From Clostridia bacterium (GTDB lineage Bacteria; Bacillota; Clostridia; TANB77; CAG-508): a stretch of DNA of 8,492 nucleotides. Both the position numbers and the translations under genes were made by a program. The notes below the pieces were generated by a model. The model did no database searches and had not been told where the DNA came from. It saw only the letters and a program-made list of their open reading frames with translations. Below, in pieces: positions 1 through 6,556 of this stretch; the first letter of the stretch is position 1; each line of letters starts with the position of its first letter. The DNA is taken from contig CAAGEF010000185.1 in assembly GCA_900768805.1 (NCBI GenBank), positions 1-8,492 of the forward strand, written 5' to 3'.

Positions 1-386
1 CAATATCTATTTTAGTTTTAGCTTTAGCATTAGTATTTGCTTTTGTTGCACCAGTATTTGCAACTGATTTAACAGTAGAAGGAGAAAATATATTAAACCC
101 AACTTCTATTAAAGCAAAAGATTCTTCTGGAGCAGCAAAATCTATTCAAAATATATCTGGTGCTATACTAGCAATGGTTCAAGTTGTTGCTATTGCTGTA
201 GCTGTAATTATGTTAATTGTTTTAGCTATTAAATATATTTCTGCAGCACCTAATGACAAAGCTGAAATTAAAAAACATGCTGTTGTTTATGTTGTTGGTG
301 CAGTTATCTTATTTAGTGCTTCAGGAATTTTACAAATCATTAGAAACTTTGCTGACAATATTGAATCAAACAAAACTGAAGTATAA
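1..386 (+). CDS. TrbC/VirB2-like pilin-type small membrane protein (5' end missing)
   Basis: The reading frame is open from base 3 to the TAA at 384-386 and gives 127 visible residues. The true start lies upstream of the window. Visible residues 1-20 are a hydrophobic signal-peptide core ending in an AxA-like VFA site. A short Ser/Lys/Ala-rich segment follows, then two membrane helices at about residues 53-80 and 93-113, joined by a polar loop (APNDKAEIKK), and a short charged tail. A signal peptide plus two helices with a basic loop is the architecture of the TrbC/VirB2 pilin family, the subunit of type IV secretion or conjugation pili. Similar small proteins are common in Clostridia genomes even without an obvious transfer locus. 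No ATPase, VirB4 or coupling protein is in this window, so a conjugation role is not shown. An ATG at 174 is internal to the first membrane helix and is not the start. A general two-helix membrane protein is the alternative. Confidence 0.72.
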   Translation, partial: ISILVLALALVFAFVAPVFATDLTVEGENILNPTSIKAKDSSGAAKSIQNISGAILAMVQVVAIAVAVIMLIVLAIKYISAAPNDKAEIKKHAVVYVVGAVILFSASGILQIIRNFADNIESNKTEV

Positions 387-394
387 AAACAAAA

Positions 395-424
395 TAAAAA
401 ATCCACTTCAAAGTGGATTTTTTT
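395..424. terminator. Bidirectional intrinsic terminator between convergent genes
   Basis: The stem ATCCACT (401-407) pairs with AGTGGAT (412-418) around the loop TCAA. It is extended by an A-run at 395-400 facing a T-run from 419. T-runs follow the hairpin on both strands. It therefore ends the pilin-like gene on the + strand and comEA on the - strand, whose stop codon lies at 423-425 beside the hairpin. Confidence 0.88.
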
Positions 425-1124
425 ATTTTACTTTTACATAATCTTTTAAAAGATTATACTTACTATCTCCTATTCCACTTACATTTTTTATATCTTCAAT
501 ATTTTCAAATTTTCCATTTTCTTCTCTATAATCAATAATTTTTTGAGCAGTTGATTCACCTATACCTGGAAGTACTATTAATTCTGTTATTCCTGCCGTG
601 TTAATATTTATTTTTGAATTCTTTGTATTTTGTTCATTTTCTATAATATTCTCTCCACTATCTTCTATTATATAATTCCCATTATTTTCTTGCTTTATAC
701 TCGGAATTATAATTTTTTGTCCATCTAATAACTTATATGCTAAATTTACTTTGCAAAGATCTGCATCTGGGGTTATTCCTCCAGCTTTTTCTATTGCATC
801 TGAAACTCTGGATTCTTCTTCTAGTTCATATATGCCTGAATTTTTAACTTCTCCTGCTATATGAATTTTTATTTTCATTATTTCTTCTTTAGTTGTATTT
901 TTTTCTGTTATTATTGAATTTTGTATTATTTCTGAGTTGTCTATTTCAATATTCGCATCTACTTGTGTTTTTATATATACATATAATATTATTAAAAACA
1001 ATATTATGTTTATTATTAAAAATACACATAATAATTTATTTTTATATATTTTATTAAATATTTTCAATAATGTTTTATGGACATTATTTTCTTCAGTTAT
1101 ATTTTCATTGTCATTTAAATTCAT
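423..1124 (-). CDS. comEA: ComEA-family DNA-binding receptor (SLBB + helix-hairpin-helix)
   Basis: The 233-residue protein has a charged cytoplasmic N-terminus, one membrane anchor at about residues 31-51 and a polar linker. An SLBB-type domain follows at about 84-143 (IHIAGEVKNSGIY, then SDAIEKAGGI and GQKIIIPS). A second Asn/Glu-rich linker leads to a ComEA-type tandem helix-hairpin-helix domain at about 170-231, with hairpins LPGIGESTAQKI and VSGIGDSKYNLL after the typical NINTA motif. In the family this binds double-stranded DNA outside the membrane and hands it to the ComEC channel during transformation. Length and domain order are normal. The ATG is preceded by AAGGTG (1129-1134) at 4 nt spacing. 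comEC and comEB are not in the window and the gene stands alone, so active competence cannot be inferred. The 214 nt between it and the divergent carboxypeptidase gene are very AT-rich and show no convincing promoter, apart from a 6-bp hairpin (1159-1164 with 1172-1177) in the comEA leader. Confidence 0.93.
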   Translation of the reverse strand: MNLNDNENITEENNVHKTLLKIFNKIYKNKLLCVFLIINIILFLIILYVYIKTQVDANIEIDNSEIIQNSIITEKNTTKEEIMKIKIHIAGEVKNSGIYELEEESRVSDAIEKAGGITPDADLCKVNLAYKLLDGQKIIIPSIKQENNGNYIIEDSGENIIENEQNTKNSKININTAGITELIVLPGIGESTAQKIIDYREENGKFENIEDIKNVSGIGDSKYNLLKDYVKVK

Positions 1125-1338
1125 TTTTCACCTTTATATAATATATTTAGATTTTTTAAGGTTTTATCTATAAACCTATATATTTAATTCTTTTAAATCT
1201 CTAACTAATATAAATTAAATATTTTCATATATATTACTATTATGTTCATTATTTATTTTTTCTGTACTTATATTGTTTTTTTTATAGTTTTGATATATAG
1301 TATCTAAAAATAAACTATATATTTATGAGGAGATTCTA

Positions 1339-2613
1339 ATGAAAAAAGTTAGAAAAATTTTTATTTTTGTTATTTTGTTGATTCAAATATTTTCAATATC
1401 TACTCTTGCAGATACAGAAATATCTACTGAAATTACTAATGATATTGATTTAGAATTAAATTCAGAAGCTGCTATTTTACTTGAGGAAAAATCTGGAATT
1501 GTGGTTTATGAGAAAAATTCTGATAAAAAATTATATCCAGCCAGTACAACTAAAATTCTAACTGCTATACTTGTTTTAGAAAATTGCAATCTTTCAGATT
1601 CAGTTATAATTACAAAAAGTGCTTTAGAGTCTGTACCTACTGGTTATGTTGTAGGAGACCTTAGACCTAACGAGGAATTTACTGTTGAAAACATGTTATA
1701 TGCACTTTTACTAAAATCAGCAAATGATGTAGCAGTTGTTCTTGCAGAACACGTTTCTGGATCTGTAGAAGAATTTGCTAATTTAATGAACAAAAAGGCT
1801 AGTGAAATTGGATGTAAAAACACTCATTTTGTTAATCCTAATGGTATTCATGATGATAATCATTATACTACCGCTTATGATTTAGCTTTAATTGCAAAAT
1901 ATTGTATGCAAAACGAAACTTTTAAACAAATTGTTTCTGTACAAGAATATACCCTTCCAAAAACCAATTTATATGCTTATGAAAATAGAATGTTTGATAA
2001 TACCAATTCTTTAATTCTTTCAAAAAGTAAATATTATTATAAATATGCTACTGGAATCAAAACTGGTTATACAAAAGAAGCAGGAAGTTGTTTAATTTCT
2101 AGTGCCACAAAAGACAATGTTAATTATATTAGTGTTGTTTTAAATAGTGATAGTTCAAAATATCTTAAAGATACTAGATTTGTTGATGCCACTAGCTTAT
2201 TTGATTACGGATTTGAAAATTTTGAATATACTGAATTTAAAAAAGAAAATGAAGTTATTAATAAAATTGAAATTGGAAATGCTACTAAAGATACAAGAGA
2301 ATTAAACTTAAAAATAGAAAATGCATTGATTTGTTTTAATAAAGTGGATTTTGATTTTGATAAATTAGAGCCAAAAATAGAGTTACAAGAAGATATAAAA
2401 GCTCCTATTAGTAAAGATCAAGTTTTAGGAACAGTTACATATGTAATAGATGGTATTGAATATAAATCTAATCTATTAGCAATGAATGATGTTATAGAAA
2501 AACCAAATTATTTATTGTTTATCGTTGGGCTTGTTATTCTATTTTTAGGAATTTTAATATTAAAATTGAAACCAAAGAAAAAGAAAAAAACTAGAGCTAG
2601 AAAAAGAAAATAA
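1339..2613 (+). CDS. dacF: DacF/DacA-type D-alanyl-D-alanine carboxypeptidase (penicillin-binding protein)
   Basis: This is a low-molecular-mass penicillin-binding protein (peptidase family S11) that removes the terminal D-Ala from peptidoglycan pentapeptides outside the membrane. All three active-site motifs are present: STTK with the nucleophile Ser69 and Lys72, SAN at 127-129, and KTG at 241-243 within GIKTGYTKEAG. A signal peptide covers about residues 1-24. The catalytic domain spans about 40-270 and a C-terminal domain runs to about 375. A membrane helix (about 391-410) and a tail almost entirely of Lys/Arg complete the 424 residues. Many relatives use an amphipathic C-terminal anchor, so the full helix plus polybasic tail is slightly unusual. 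The ATG has GAGGAG (1327-1332) at 6 nt spacing. The gene is monocistronic between a divergent comEA and a terminator. The symbol follows Bacillus usage; separating DacF, DacA and DacB types needs a phylogeny. In Bacillus subtilis dacF belongs to the forespore sigma-F regulon, but no such promoter was recognised here. Confidence 0.93.
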   Translation: MKKVRKIFIFVILLIQIFSISTLADTEISTEITNDIDLELNSEAAILLEEKSGIVVYEKNSDKKLYPASTTKILTAILVLENCNLSDSVIITKSALESVPTGYVVGDLRPNEEFTVENMLYALLLKSANDVAVVLAEHVSGSVEEFANLMNKKASEIGCKNTHFVNPNGIHDDNHYTTAYDLALIAKYCMQNETFKQIVSVQEYTLPKTNLYAYENRMFDNTNSLILSKSKYYYKYATGIKTGYTKEAGSCLISSATKDNVNYISVVLNSDSSKYLKDTRFVDATSLFDYGFENFEYTEFKKENEVINKIEIGNATKDTRELNLKIENALICFNKVDFDFDKLEPKIELQEDIKAPISKDQVLGTVTYVIDGIEYKSNLLAMNDVIEKPNYLLFIVGLVILFLGILILKLKPKKKKKTRARKRK

Positions 2614-2638
2614 TAAAATTTGAATTTATAAATATTAT

Positions 2639-2669
2639 AAAAGCTTGCTTAATAAATTGCAAGCTTTTT
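2639..2669. terminator. Bidirectional intrinsic terminator
   Basis: A 10-bp stem AAAAGCTTGC (2639-2648) pairs with GCAAGCTTTT (2659-2668) around a 10-nt AT loop, with T-runs following on either strand. It lies 25 nt after the carboxypeptidase stop and 8 nt beyond the stop of the convergent membrane-protein gene, so it serves both. Confidence 0.9.
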
Positions 2670-2676
2670 ATTTATT

Positions 2677-3966
2677 TTATATAAAAAAACTTAATGATGA
2701 AAACACACAAAATGCTATTGATATTATATATTGTAGTTTTTTTAAAACTGTATTATCTGTTGAATTATAAATTTTCCCTATAAATATAATGCCTAAAAGT
2801 ATTGCTATAACTATATACCTAGAATTTACTGTACAATAATAAGGATATTTTATATTATAAGATATATATGCCAATAATTGAGCAAAAAATGTAAATATTA
2901 TTAATTTTATATTTTCTTCTTTTGTTGTAATATTTTTAAATATACACACAAAGGATAGAAACATTAAGATTAAATTTAATAATCCTATACCGGTAGTAAC
3001 CTCACAATTTTTAACTACTAAACTTGTATATAAAAATCCCGACCATACATTTTTAGTTTTTACATTATCTAAAAATATAAATTCTTTTAAATTTATGCTC
3101 CATCTTTCAAAAATATTAGCATCTCCAATATATAGATTTTCTAATGGTATTGCAATATTATAATCTCCTTGTAAAATCAGACATCCAACCATATACGATA
3201 ATCCTAAAAATATAAATATAATCCAAAATATTATTCCTTGTAAAACTAACATAGAATTATCTTTTTTACTTTTAAAATTCTTAATAAATTTTATTAAGTA
3301 GCATATTCCTATTGGAACTAACATTACTACACAATTTGATTTTACTAAAAAACCTATTGCAGTAATTAGTGCTAATATTATTGCATTTTTGAAATTACTT
3401 TTTTCATTCCACTTTATTAAAAAAATAAGACATAAAAGTTCAAAAATATATACTAGAAAATCATTACTTATAGATGTTGTTAATTCTATAAATTTTGGAT
3501 AAAAACAATATAATAATATTATAAGTATCTTTGATTCATTTGATAAGTTAATTTTCTTCAATAAACTATACACTAATAAAACAGATATTATAAAATATAA
3601 TAAGCCTAAATATTGCAAACCTTCAACTTTTTGCATACTATTTAAAGGAAAATTATCTAAAACACTTAACCATATTGCTGATATTATATAATGAACTGGT
3701 GGATGATATAATTGACCTAAAGTATTGTCACATAATTTATGATTTGTATATAAATACATAATATAATAGAAATGACCTGGATCTTCTAAATCATAATTAT
3801 TTAAATTATATAATTCTTTATAATCATTCAAAGTTTCAGGCATTCCCATTTCTGCATCTATTTGTGTACTATCATTCACTGGTGTTATTTCTATTACAAA
3901 TATTCTTAATATTATAGAAAGAAGAAGTATTATAGTTATTATTATTTTATATTTTTTATCTTCCAT
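2677..3966 (-). CDS. Multi-pass membrane protein, probable GT-C (PMT/ArnT-like, GT39-type) glycosyltransferase
   Basis: The 429-residue protein has about 9-11 hydrophobic helices. Several features fit the GT-C fold of lipid-phosphate-sugar-dependent transferases. There is one N-terminal helix, then a large acidic outer loop (about 30-85, with several Asp/Glu). LYHPPVHYI (87-93) resembles the HPP motif of PMT/ArnT proteins. SISNDF lies near 165-170, GFLVKSN (205-211) resembles the GxxxxTKxS stretch, and NSRYIVI (381-387) resembles the late RY motif. Such enzymes move a sugar from a polyprenyl-phosphate carrier onto protein, lipid or wall polymer outside the membrane. The acceptor cannot be told from sequence. 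ATG at 3964-3966 is chosen because AAGGG (3976-3980) lies 9 nt upstream. A TTG two codons earlier would leave only 3 nt. The gene stands alone: a terminator separates it from cvpA upstream and it converges on the carboxypeptidase gene. A different polytopic family remains possible. Confidence 0.68.
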   Translation of the reverse strand: MEDKKYKIIITIILLLSIILRIFVIEITPVNDSTQIDAEMGMPETLNDYKELYNLNNYDLEDPGHFYYIMYLYTNHKLCDNTLGQLYHPPVHYIISAIWLSVLDNFPLNSMQKVEGLQYLGLLYFIISVLLVYSLLKKINLSNESKILIILLYCFYPKFIELTTSISNDFLVYIFELLCLIFLIKWNEKSNFKNAIILALITAIGFLVKSNCVVMLVPIGICYLIKFIKNFKSKKDNSMLVLQGIIFWIIFIFLGLSYMVGCLILQGDYNIAIPLENLYIGDANIFERWSINLKEFIFLDNVKTKNVWSGFLYTSLVVKNCEVTTGIGLLNLILMFLSFVCIFKNITTKEENIKLIIFTFFAQLLAYISYNIKYPYYCTVNSRYIVIAILLGIIFIGKIYNSTDNTVLKKLQYIISIAFCVFSSLSFFI

Positions 3967-3987
3967 ACACAATTACCCTTTTCTTAC

Positions 3988-4027
3988 AAAAAGAATTCCA
4001 CATTTAAAGAACATTTTGTGGAATTCT
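3988..4027 (-). terminator. Intrinsic terminator after cvpA
   Basis: An 11-bp perfect stem, AGAATTCCACA (3992-4002) with TGTGGAATTCT (4017-4027), closes a 14-nt loop. On the minus strand it is followed directly by TTTTT (3992-3988). It starts 27 nt past the cvpA stop, so it should end the DUF5711-type/cvpA transcript. It also isolates the downstream glycosyltransferase-like gene, whose ribosome binding site begins just beyond it. Confidence 0.86.
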
Positions 4028-4053
4028 AATATATTTTTTTAGTTTTACTAAAT

Positions 4054-4725
4054 TCATTTTACAATTATTTTGAAAATCAAATTATTATTATACAAAGATG
4101 AACCAATTTTTGATTCTTGAATCATTGACAAAATTCCCGAATTTGCTACAATTGGCGAAAATATTGAGAATATTGCAAAAATCATATATATTATCAAAAA
4201 ACCTTGTATAAGCCCCAATACCATTCCTCCAGAATAATTTAATTGTTTTATTATTGGTAAACTTGCTAAAATATCTACAATTACTTTAAAGAAACCTAAA
4301 ATTATTCTAAAAATTATTATTATAAATATTAAAGTAAGTAAATTAACCATTAAGTGTGATATCTTAACAGATACATATCCAAAAACACTATCTGCTGATT
4401 TTTGAAGTGCTTCTGCTAAATATTTATTTATTATTTCAACAATTTGATCAGACATATTTGTATCTTCTGAATTTATTAGTTCTGTATCTTTAAAGTTCTG
4501 ATTATCTAAAATTCTATATATACCATCAGCAAAATATTCGTCTATTGTAGTTCTTTCAATTATGATATTAGCTACAGGTTTAAAAATTATTAAAGCTACT
4601 ATAACAGCTACCCCCGTACATAAAACTCCGAATACTATTGTACTTAATCCTTTTTGATACCCTCTTACTACATTTGCAAGTATTAATGCAATTATTATAA
4701 CATCAATTATTATACCAGCACTCAT
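4054..4725 (-). CDS. cvpA: CvpA family membrane protein
   Basis: The 223-residue protein has the CvpA signature at its N-terminus: helix 1 with an embedded Asp8, then RGYQKGL (21-27), then helix 2 (about 29-48). A polar segment (about 55-115) is rich in Asp/Glu/Asn. Two more helices follow at about 122-152 and 166-192, with SGG and GLIQG motifs near 165-175. CvpA is named from colicin V production in Escherichia coli. Its molecular function in Gram-positives is not settled, and links to envelope homeostasis have been proposed. The start codon has an almost perfect ribosome binding site, AGGAGGT (4731-4737), at 5 nt spacing, which overlaps the TAG stop (4736-4738) of the upstream gene. The two are therefore co-transcribed and probably translationally coupled. 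The stop is TGA (4054-4056), evidence for the standard code. Confidence 0.9.
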   Translation of the reverse strand: MSAGIIIDVIIIALILANVVRGYQKGLSTIVFGVLCTGVAVIVALIIFKPVANIIIERTTIDEYFADGIYRILDNQNFKDTELINSEDTNMSDQIVEIINKYLAEALQKSADSVFGYVSVKISHLMVNLLTLIFIIIIFRIILGFFKVIVDILASLPIIKQLNYSGGMVLGLIQGFLIIYMIFAIFSIFSPIVANSGILSMIQESKIGSSLYNNNLIFKIIVK

Positions 4726-4735
4726 ACATTACCTC

Positions 4736-5878
4736 CTATAATTTTATTATTTCAATTTTATCTTTATATATTATTCCAGCAATATCTTCTGCAACAATAA
4801 TATCTTTAATTTCTTTTGTTGATGTATATTTTTTTGAAAGCCAACCTTTTTTGGTTAAAATTTGAACTGAATTCACAAAATTTAAAGCTATATTTTCTCC
4901 AGATGTTTTTAAGGATTTGATTAAACTTAAATCTTCAAAATACAACACTTCTTTCTTTGTAGATAAATTCATAATTCTTATTTGATACTCATTAGAAAGC
5001 AAACCTGATGATTGCTTTTCAAATATTACTAAACTGTTTTTAGCATTTATATCTGCAAATAATGTATTTTCATTAAAATCTACTATTCTTTCATTTCCAT
5101 TATGATTTACATTTTGAATATAATTACTAAACATACAATATGCATTATCACCTATCTGATAATTTAAACTTGTAATTACTTCGCCTGCTTCTGATTCGTA
5201 AGAATTTATTATTGAATTTTCTGGATCATTTTTAGCTAAATCCATTGATATAATTTTTATTTTAGATTTTATTATTGTTCCTGAATAATCAACCTCACCT
5301 ATAGCTAAATATCTATTATTATTAGATATATCAGTACATAATGCATACGTAGATGAAAGATATATTTTGAAAAGATCTACTCCCTTAGGATTATATACAA
5401 TAACAACTGATTTGTATGTAGTATTTGTAACAATTACACTCACATATCCATTTGAATTTATATTTATTTTTGATATAGACCCCTCAACACTTCCTTGCCA
5501 TAATAATTCATTTTCATATATTACACAAAAATTCTTTCCACCATTTTCTCCAATAACAAGATATTTATCATTAGAATTCATCATCGGAGAAGTTATATTA
5601 ACATCAATTGAAGATATATTACTTCCAGATTTATCATAACACTTTAGTACACCTTTTGTTAAAACTGCAATATATTTATCATACGCATGTACAACTGGAT
5701 TGTCTTCAGAGCTTATTTCTATAGTTTTAAGATTATTTTCAGAAAGCTCTTTATTTAAAAATTTATCTACTGATAATCTAAAATTAGAATCTGTAACATA
5801 TAAAGATGAAACAATTATTAAACCTAATACTATAATACTAATTATTACAATTTTTATTATTGTTTTTCTCTTCTCCAC
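4736..5878 (-). CDS. DUF5711-type membrane-anchored, WD40/beta-propeller-like protein
   Basis: The 380-residue protein starts with a short basic stretch and one membrane helix (about 7-27) with no clear cleavage site, so the rest probably lies outside the cell as an anchored domain. From about residue 50 to the end it consists of repeated short beta-strand units of the form x-Y-hydrophobic-A-V (YIAVLTKGVLKCYD, YLVIGENGG, YVSVIV, YLAIGE, IALNF, IAGIIYKD). This is the spacing of WD40-like or beta-propeller blades, about 40 residues each. Length, anchor, propeller and position directly before cvpA match the DUF5711 proteins of Clostridia. I recognise the arrangement but could not run a profile search. 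The start is GTG (5876-5878) with AGGGAG (5885-5890) at 6 nt. No enzymatic motif is visible. A scaffold or sensor role in the envelope together with CvpA is inference. Confidence 0.78.
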   Translation of the reverse strand: MEKRKTIIKIVIISIIVLGLIIVSSLYVTDSNFRLSVDKFLNKELSENNLKTIEISSEDNPVVHAYDKYIAVLTKGVLKCYDKSGSNISSIDVNITSPMMNSNDKYLVIGENGGKNFCVIYENELLWQGSVEGSISKININSNGYVSVIVTNTTYKSVVIVYNPKGVDLFKIYLSSTYALCTDISNNNRYLAIGEVDYSGTIIKSKIKIISMDLAKNDPENSIINSYESEAGEVITSLNYQIGDNAYCMFSNYIQNVNHNGNERIVDFNENTLFADINAKNSLVIFEKQSSGLLSNEYQIRIMNLSTKKEVLYFEDLSLIKSLKTSGENIALNFVNSVQILTKKGWLSKKYTSTKEIKDIIVAEDIAGIIYKDKIEIIKL

Positions 5879-5908
5879 TATTATCTCCCTAAATAAAATC
5901 TTTATATA

Positions 5909-5937
5909 ACTATATCAATTAACACTTTTTTTTGCAA
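5909..5937 (-). promoter_or_regulatory. Sigma-A-type promoter of the DUF5711-type/cvpA operon
   Basis: On the minus strand TTGCAA (5937-5932) is followed after 17 nt by TATAGT (5914-5909), giving an expected start near 5902. The leader to the GTG start would be about 24 nt and contains the ribosome binding site. It lies back to back with the tRNA promoter, with about 18 nt between the two -35 boxes. Confidence 0.66.
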
Positions 5938-5955
5938 TACATAGTAATAAATTTG

Positions 5956-5984
5956 TTGACAAAACAAATGATTGAGATTATAAT
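5956..5984 (+). promoter_or_regulatory. Consensus sigma-A promoter of tRNA-Arg
   Basis: TTGACA (5956-5961), a 17-nt spacer and TATAAT (5979-5984) are a perfect consensus. The expected start is about 5991, only some 7 nt before the mature tRNA. This is typical of a strongly expressed stable RNA. Confidence 0.9.
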
Positions 5985-5997
5985 ATTATACATAATT

Positions 5998-6074
<77 letters not shown>

Positions 6075-6080
6075 TATAAG

Positions 6081-6106
6081 AAAAAACATCTTGTGCTGTT
6101 TTTTTT
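6081..6106 (+). terminator. Probable terminator of tRNA-Arg
   Basis: AAAAAACA (6081-6088) pairs with TGTTTTTT (6097-6104) around an 8-nt loop and ends in an uninterrupted run of eight T. The stem is nearly all A-T and weak, but the T-run and the position 7 nt after the tRNA CCA support this role. Confidence 0.6.
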
Positions 6107-6108
6107 AG

Positions 6109-6136
6109 TTTTATTTTATCCTTCGATAAAATAAAA
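6109..6136. repeat. Perfect 12-bp AT-rich inverted repeat behind the tRNA
   Basis: TTTTATTTTATC (6109-6120) and GATAAAATAAAA (6125-6136) are exact reverse complements around the tetraloop CTTC. No T-run follows on the + strand (an A-run follows instead), so it is not a standard + strand terminator. On the minus strand it lies just past another hairpin. It may be a back-up terminator or a remnant boundary. Confidence 0.6.
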
Positions 6137-6167
6137 AAAACTACCGAGTTACGCATTGGTCTGGTAG
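6133..6167 (-). terminator. Possible second minus-strand terminator hairpin
   Basis: On the minus strand CTACC (6167-6163) pairs with GGTAG (6145-6141) around a 17-nt loop and is followed at once by eight T (6140-6133). The stem is only 5 bp and the loop is large, so this is tentative. It would be a second stop behind the small membrane-protein gene. Confidence 0.3.
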
Positions 6168-6185
6168 ATAAATGAATAAAACATA

Positions 6186-6213
6186 AAAAGCCACGGATTT
6201 CTCCGTGGTTTTT
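6186..6213. terminator. Intrinsic terminator of the small membrane-protein gene
   Basis: CCACGGA (6191-6197) pairs perfectly with TCCGTGG (6202-6208) around the loop TTTC, flanked by AAAAAG and TTTTT. On the minus strand the hairpin ends in CTTTTTA, 24 nt past the TAA of the 6233-6556 gene. It is the most GC-rich hairpin in the window. It can also work on the + strand because TTTTT follows there as well. Confidence 0.87.
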
Positions 6214-6232
6214 CCCAGTAAATAAACTTAGC

Positions 6233-6556
6233 TTAGATAATGATGAGCACTAACCAAGCCAAGATTGTAGCTGCCCAATTAGGCATTGCTCTTGAAAATG
6301 TTTTCCGCATTGTTCTCCAGAATTTTGCAATTCTTTTTACAAGATTCGGAATCATTTTTATGCCATTGGTTGATGCCATTGTGAACAAAGAACCAAATGT
6401 CTTAGCACCTGCCGCTATAATCGAAGTAAAGCCCACTCCAAAAAGTGACAAAATTACTCCAATAATTATTACAGGAAAAAGCCAAGTAATTGTCCCTACA
6501 TATACGATGCTTACGAGCCACTGAAACAACTCTTTTAAAATCAGAAATATTATCAT
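6233..6556 (-). CDS. Unrecognised small cationic, Trp-rich membrane protein (orphan)
   Basis: I do not recognise this 107-residue protein. It has a long hydrophobic region at about 3-50 (probably two helices, with a Pro28 and a Gly/Ala-rich end), then a basic stretch at about 52-90. A final helix spans about 94-107 and the protein ends in III. It carries ten Lys/Arg (seven between 67 and 85) but only one acidic residue (Glu9), and five Trp (13, 25, 80, 94, 101). No signal peptide or enzymatic motif is visible. ATG at 6554-6556 is chosen because GAGGAG lies about 11 nt and GGGAG 1 nt upstream. A GTG at 6595 would add 13 residues but has no ribosome binding site. By my count positions 6241-6540 hold 112 G or C of 300 (about 37%), and codons such as CTG, CTC, TCG, GCG, CCG, CGG and GGC occur that are scarce in its neighbours. 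This suggests horizontal origin. It has its own promoter and terminator. Holin-like, bacteriocin-like or mobile-element membrane proteins are possibilities only. Confidence 0.7.
   Translation of the reverse strand: MIIFLILKELFQWLVSIVYVGTITWLFPVIIIGVILSLFGVGFTSIIAAGAKTFGSLFTMASTNGIKMIPNLVKRIAKFWRTMRKTFSRAMPNWAATILAWLVLIII

Noticed and set aside
937..1173. A + strand hydrophobic open frame
   Set aside because: It is the antisense of the comEA 5' region and membrane anchor, rich in Ile/Phe because of AT-richness, with no ribosome binding site.
1339..2613. Serine beta-lactamase instead of carboxypeptidase
   Set aside because: Length of 424, signal peptide plus C-terminal anchor, SAN and KTGYTKEAG motifs, and no class A Glu motif fit family S11 carboxypeptidases.
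3967..3972. TTG start at 3972 for the glycosyltransferase-like gene
   Set aside because: The ribosome binding site would be only 3 nt away. The ATG at 3966 has normal spacing of 9 nt.
6240..6524. A 94-codon + strand open frame opposite the small membrane-protein gene
   Set aside because: It has no ribosome binding site before its ATG and no promoter aimed at it. The minus strand has promoter, ribosome binding site and terminator in register, and a far more protein-like product.
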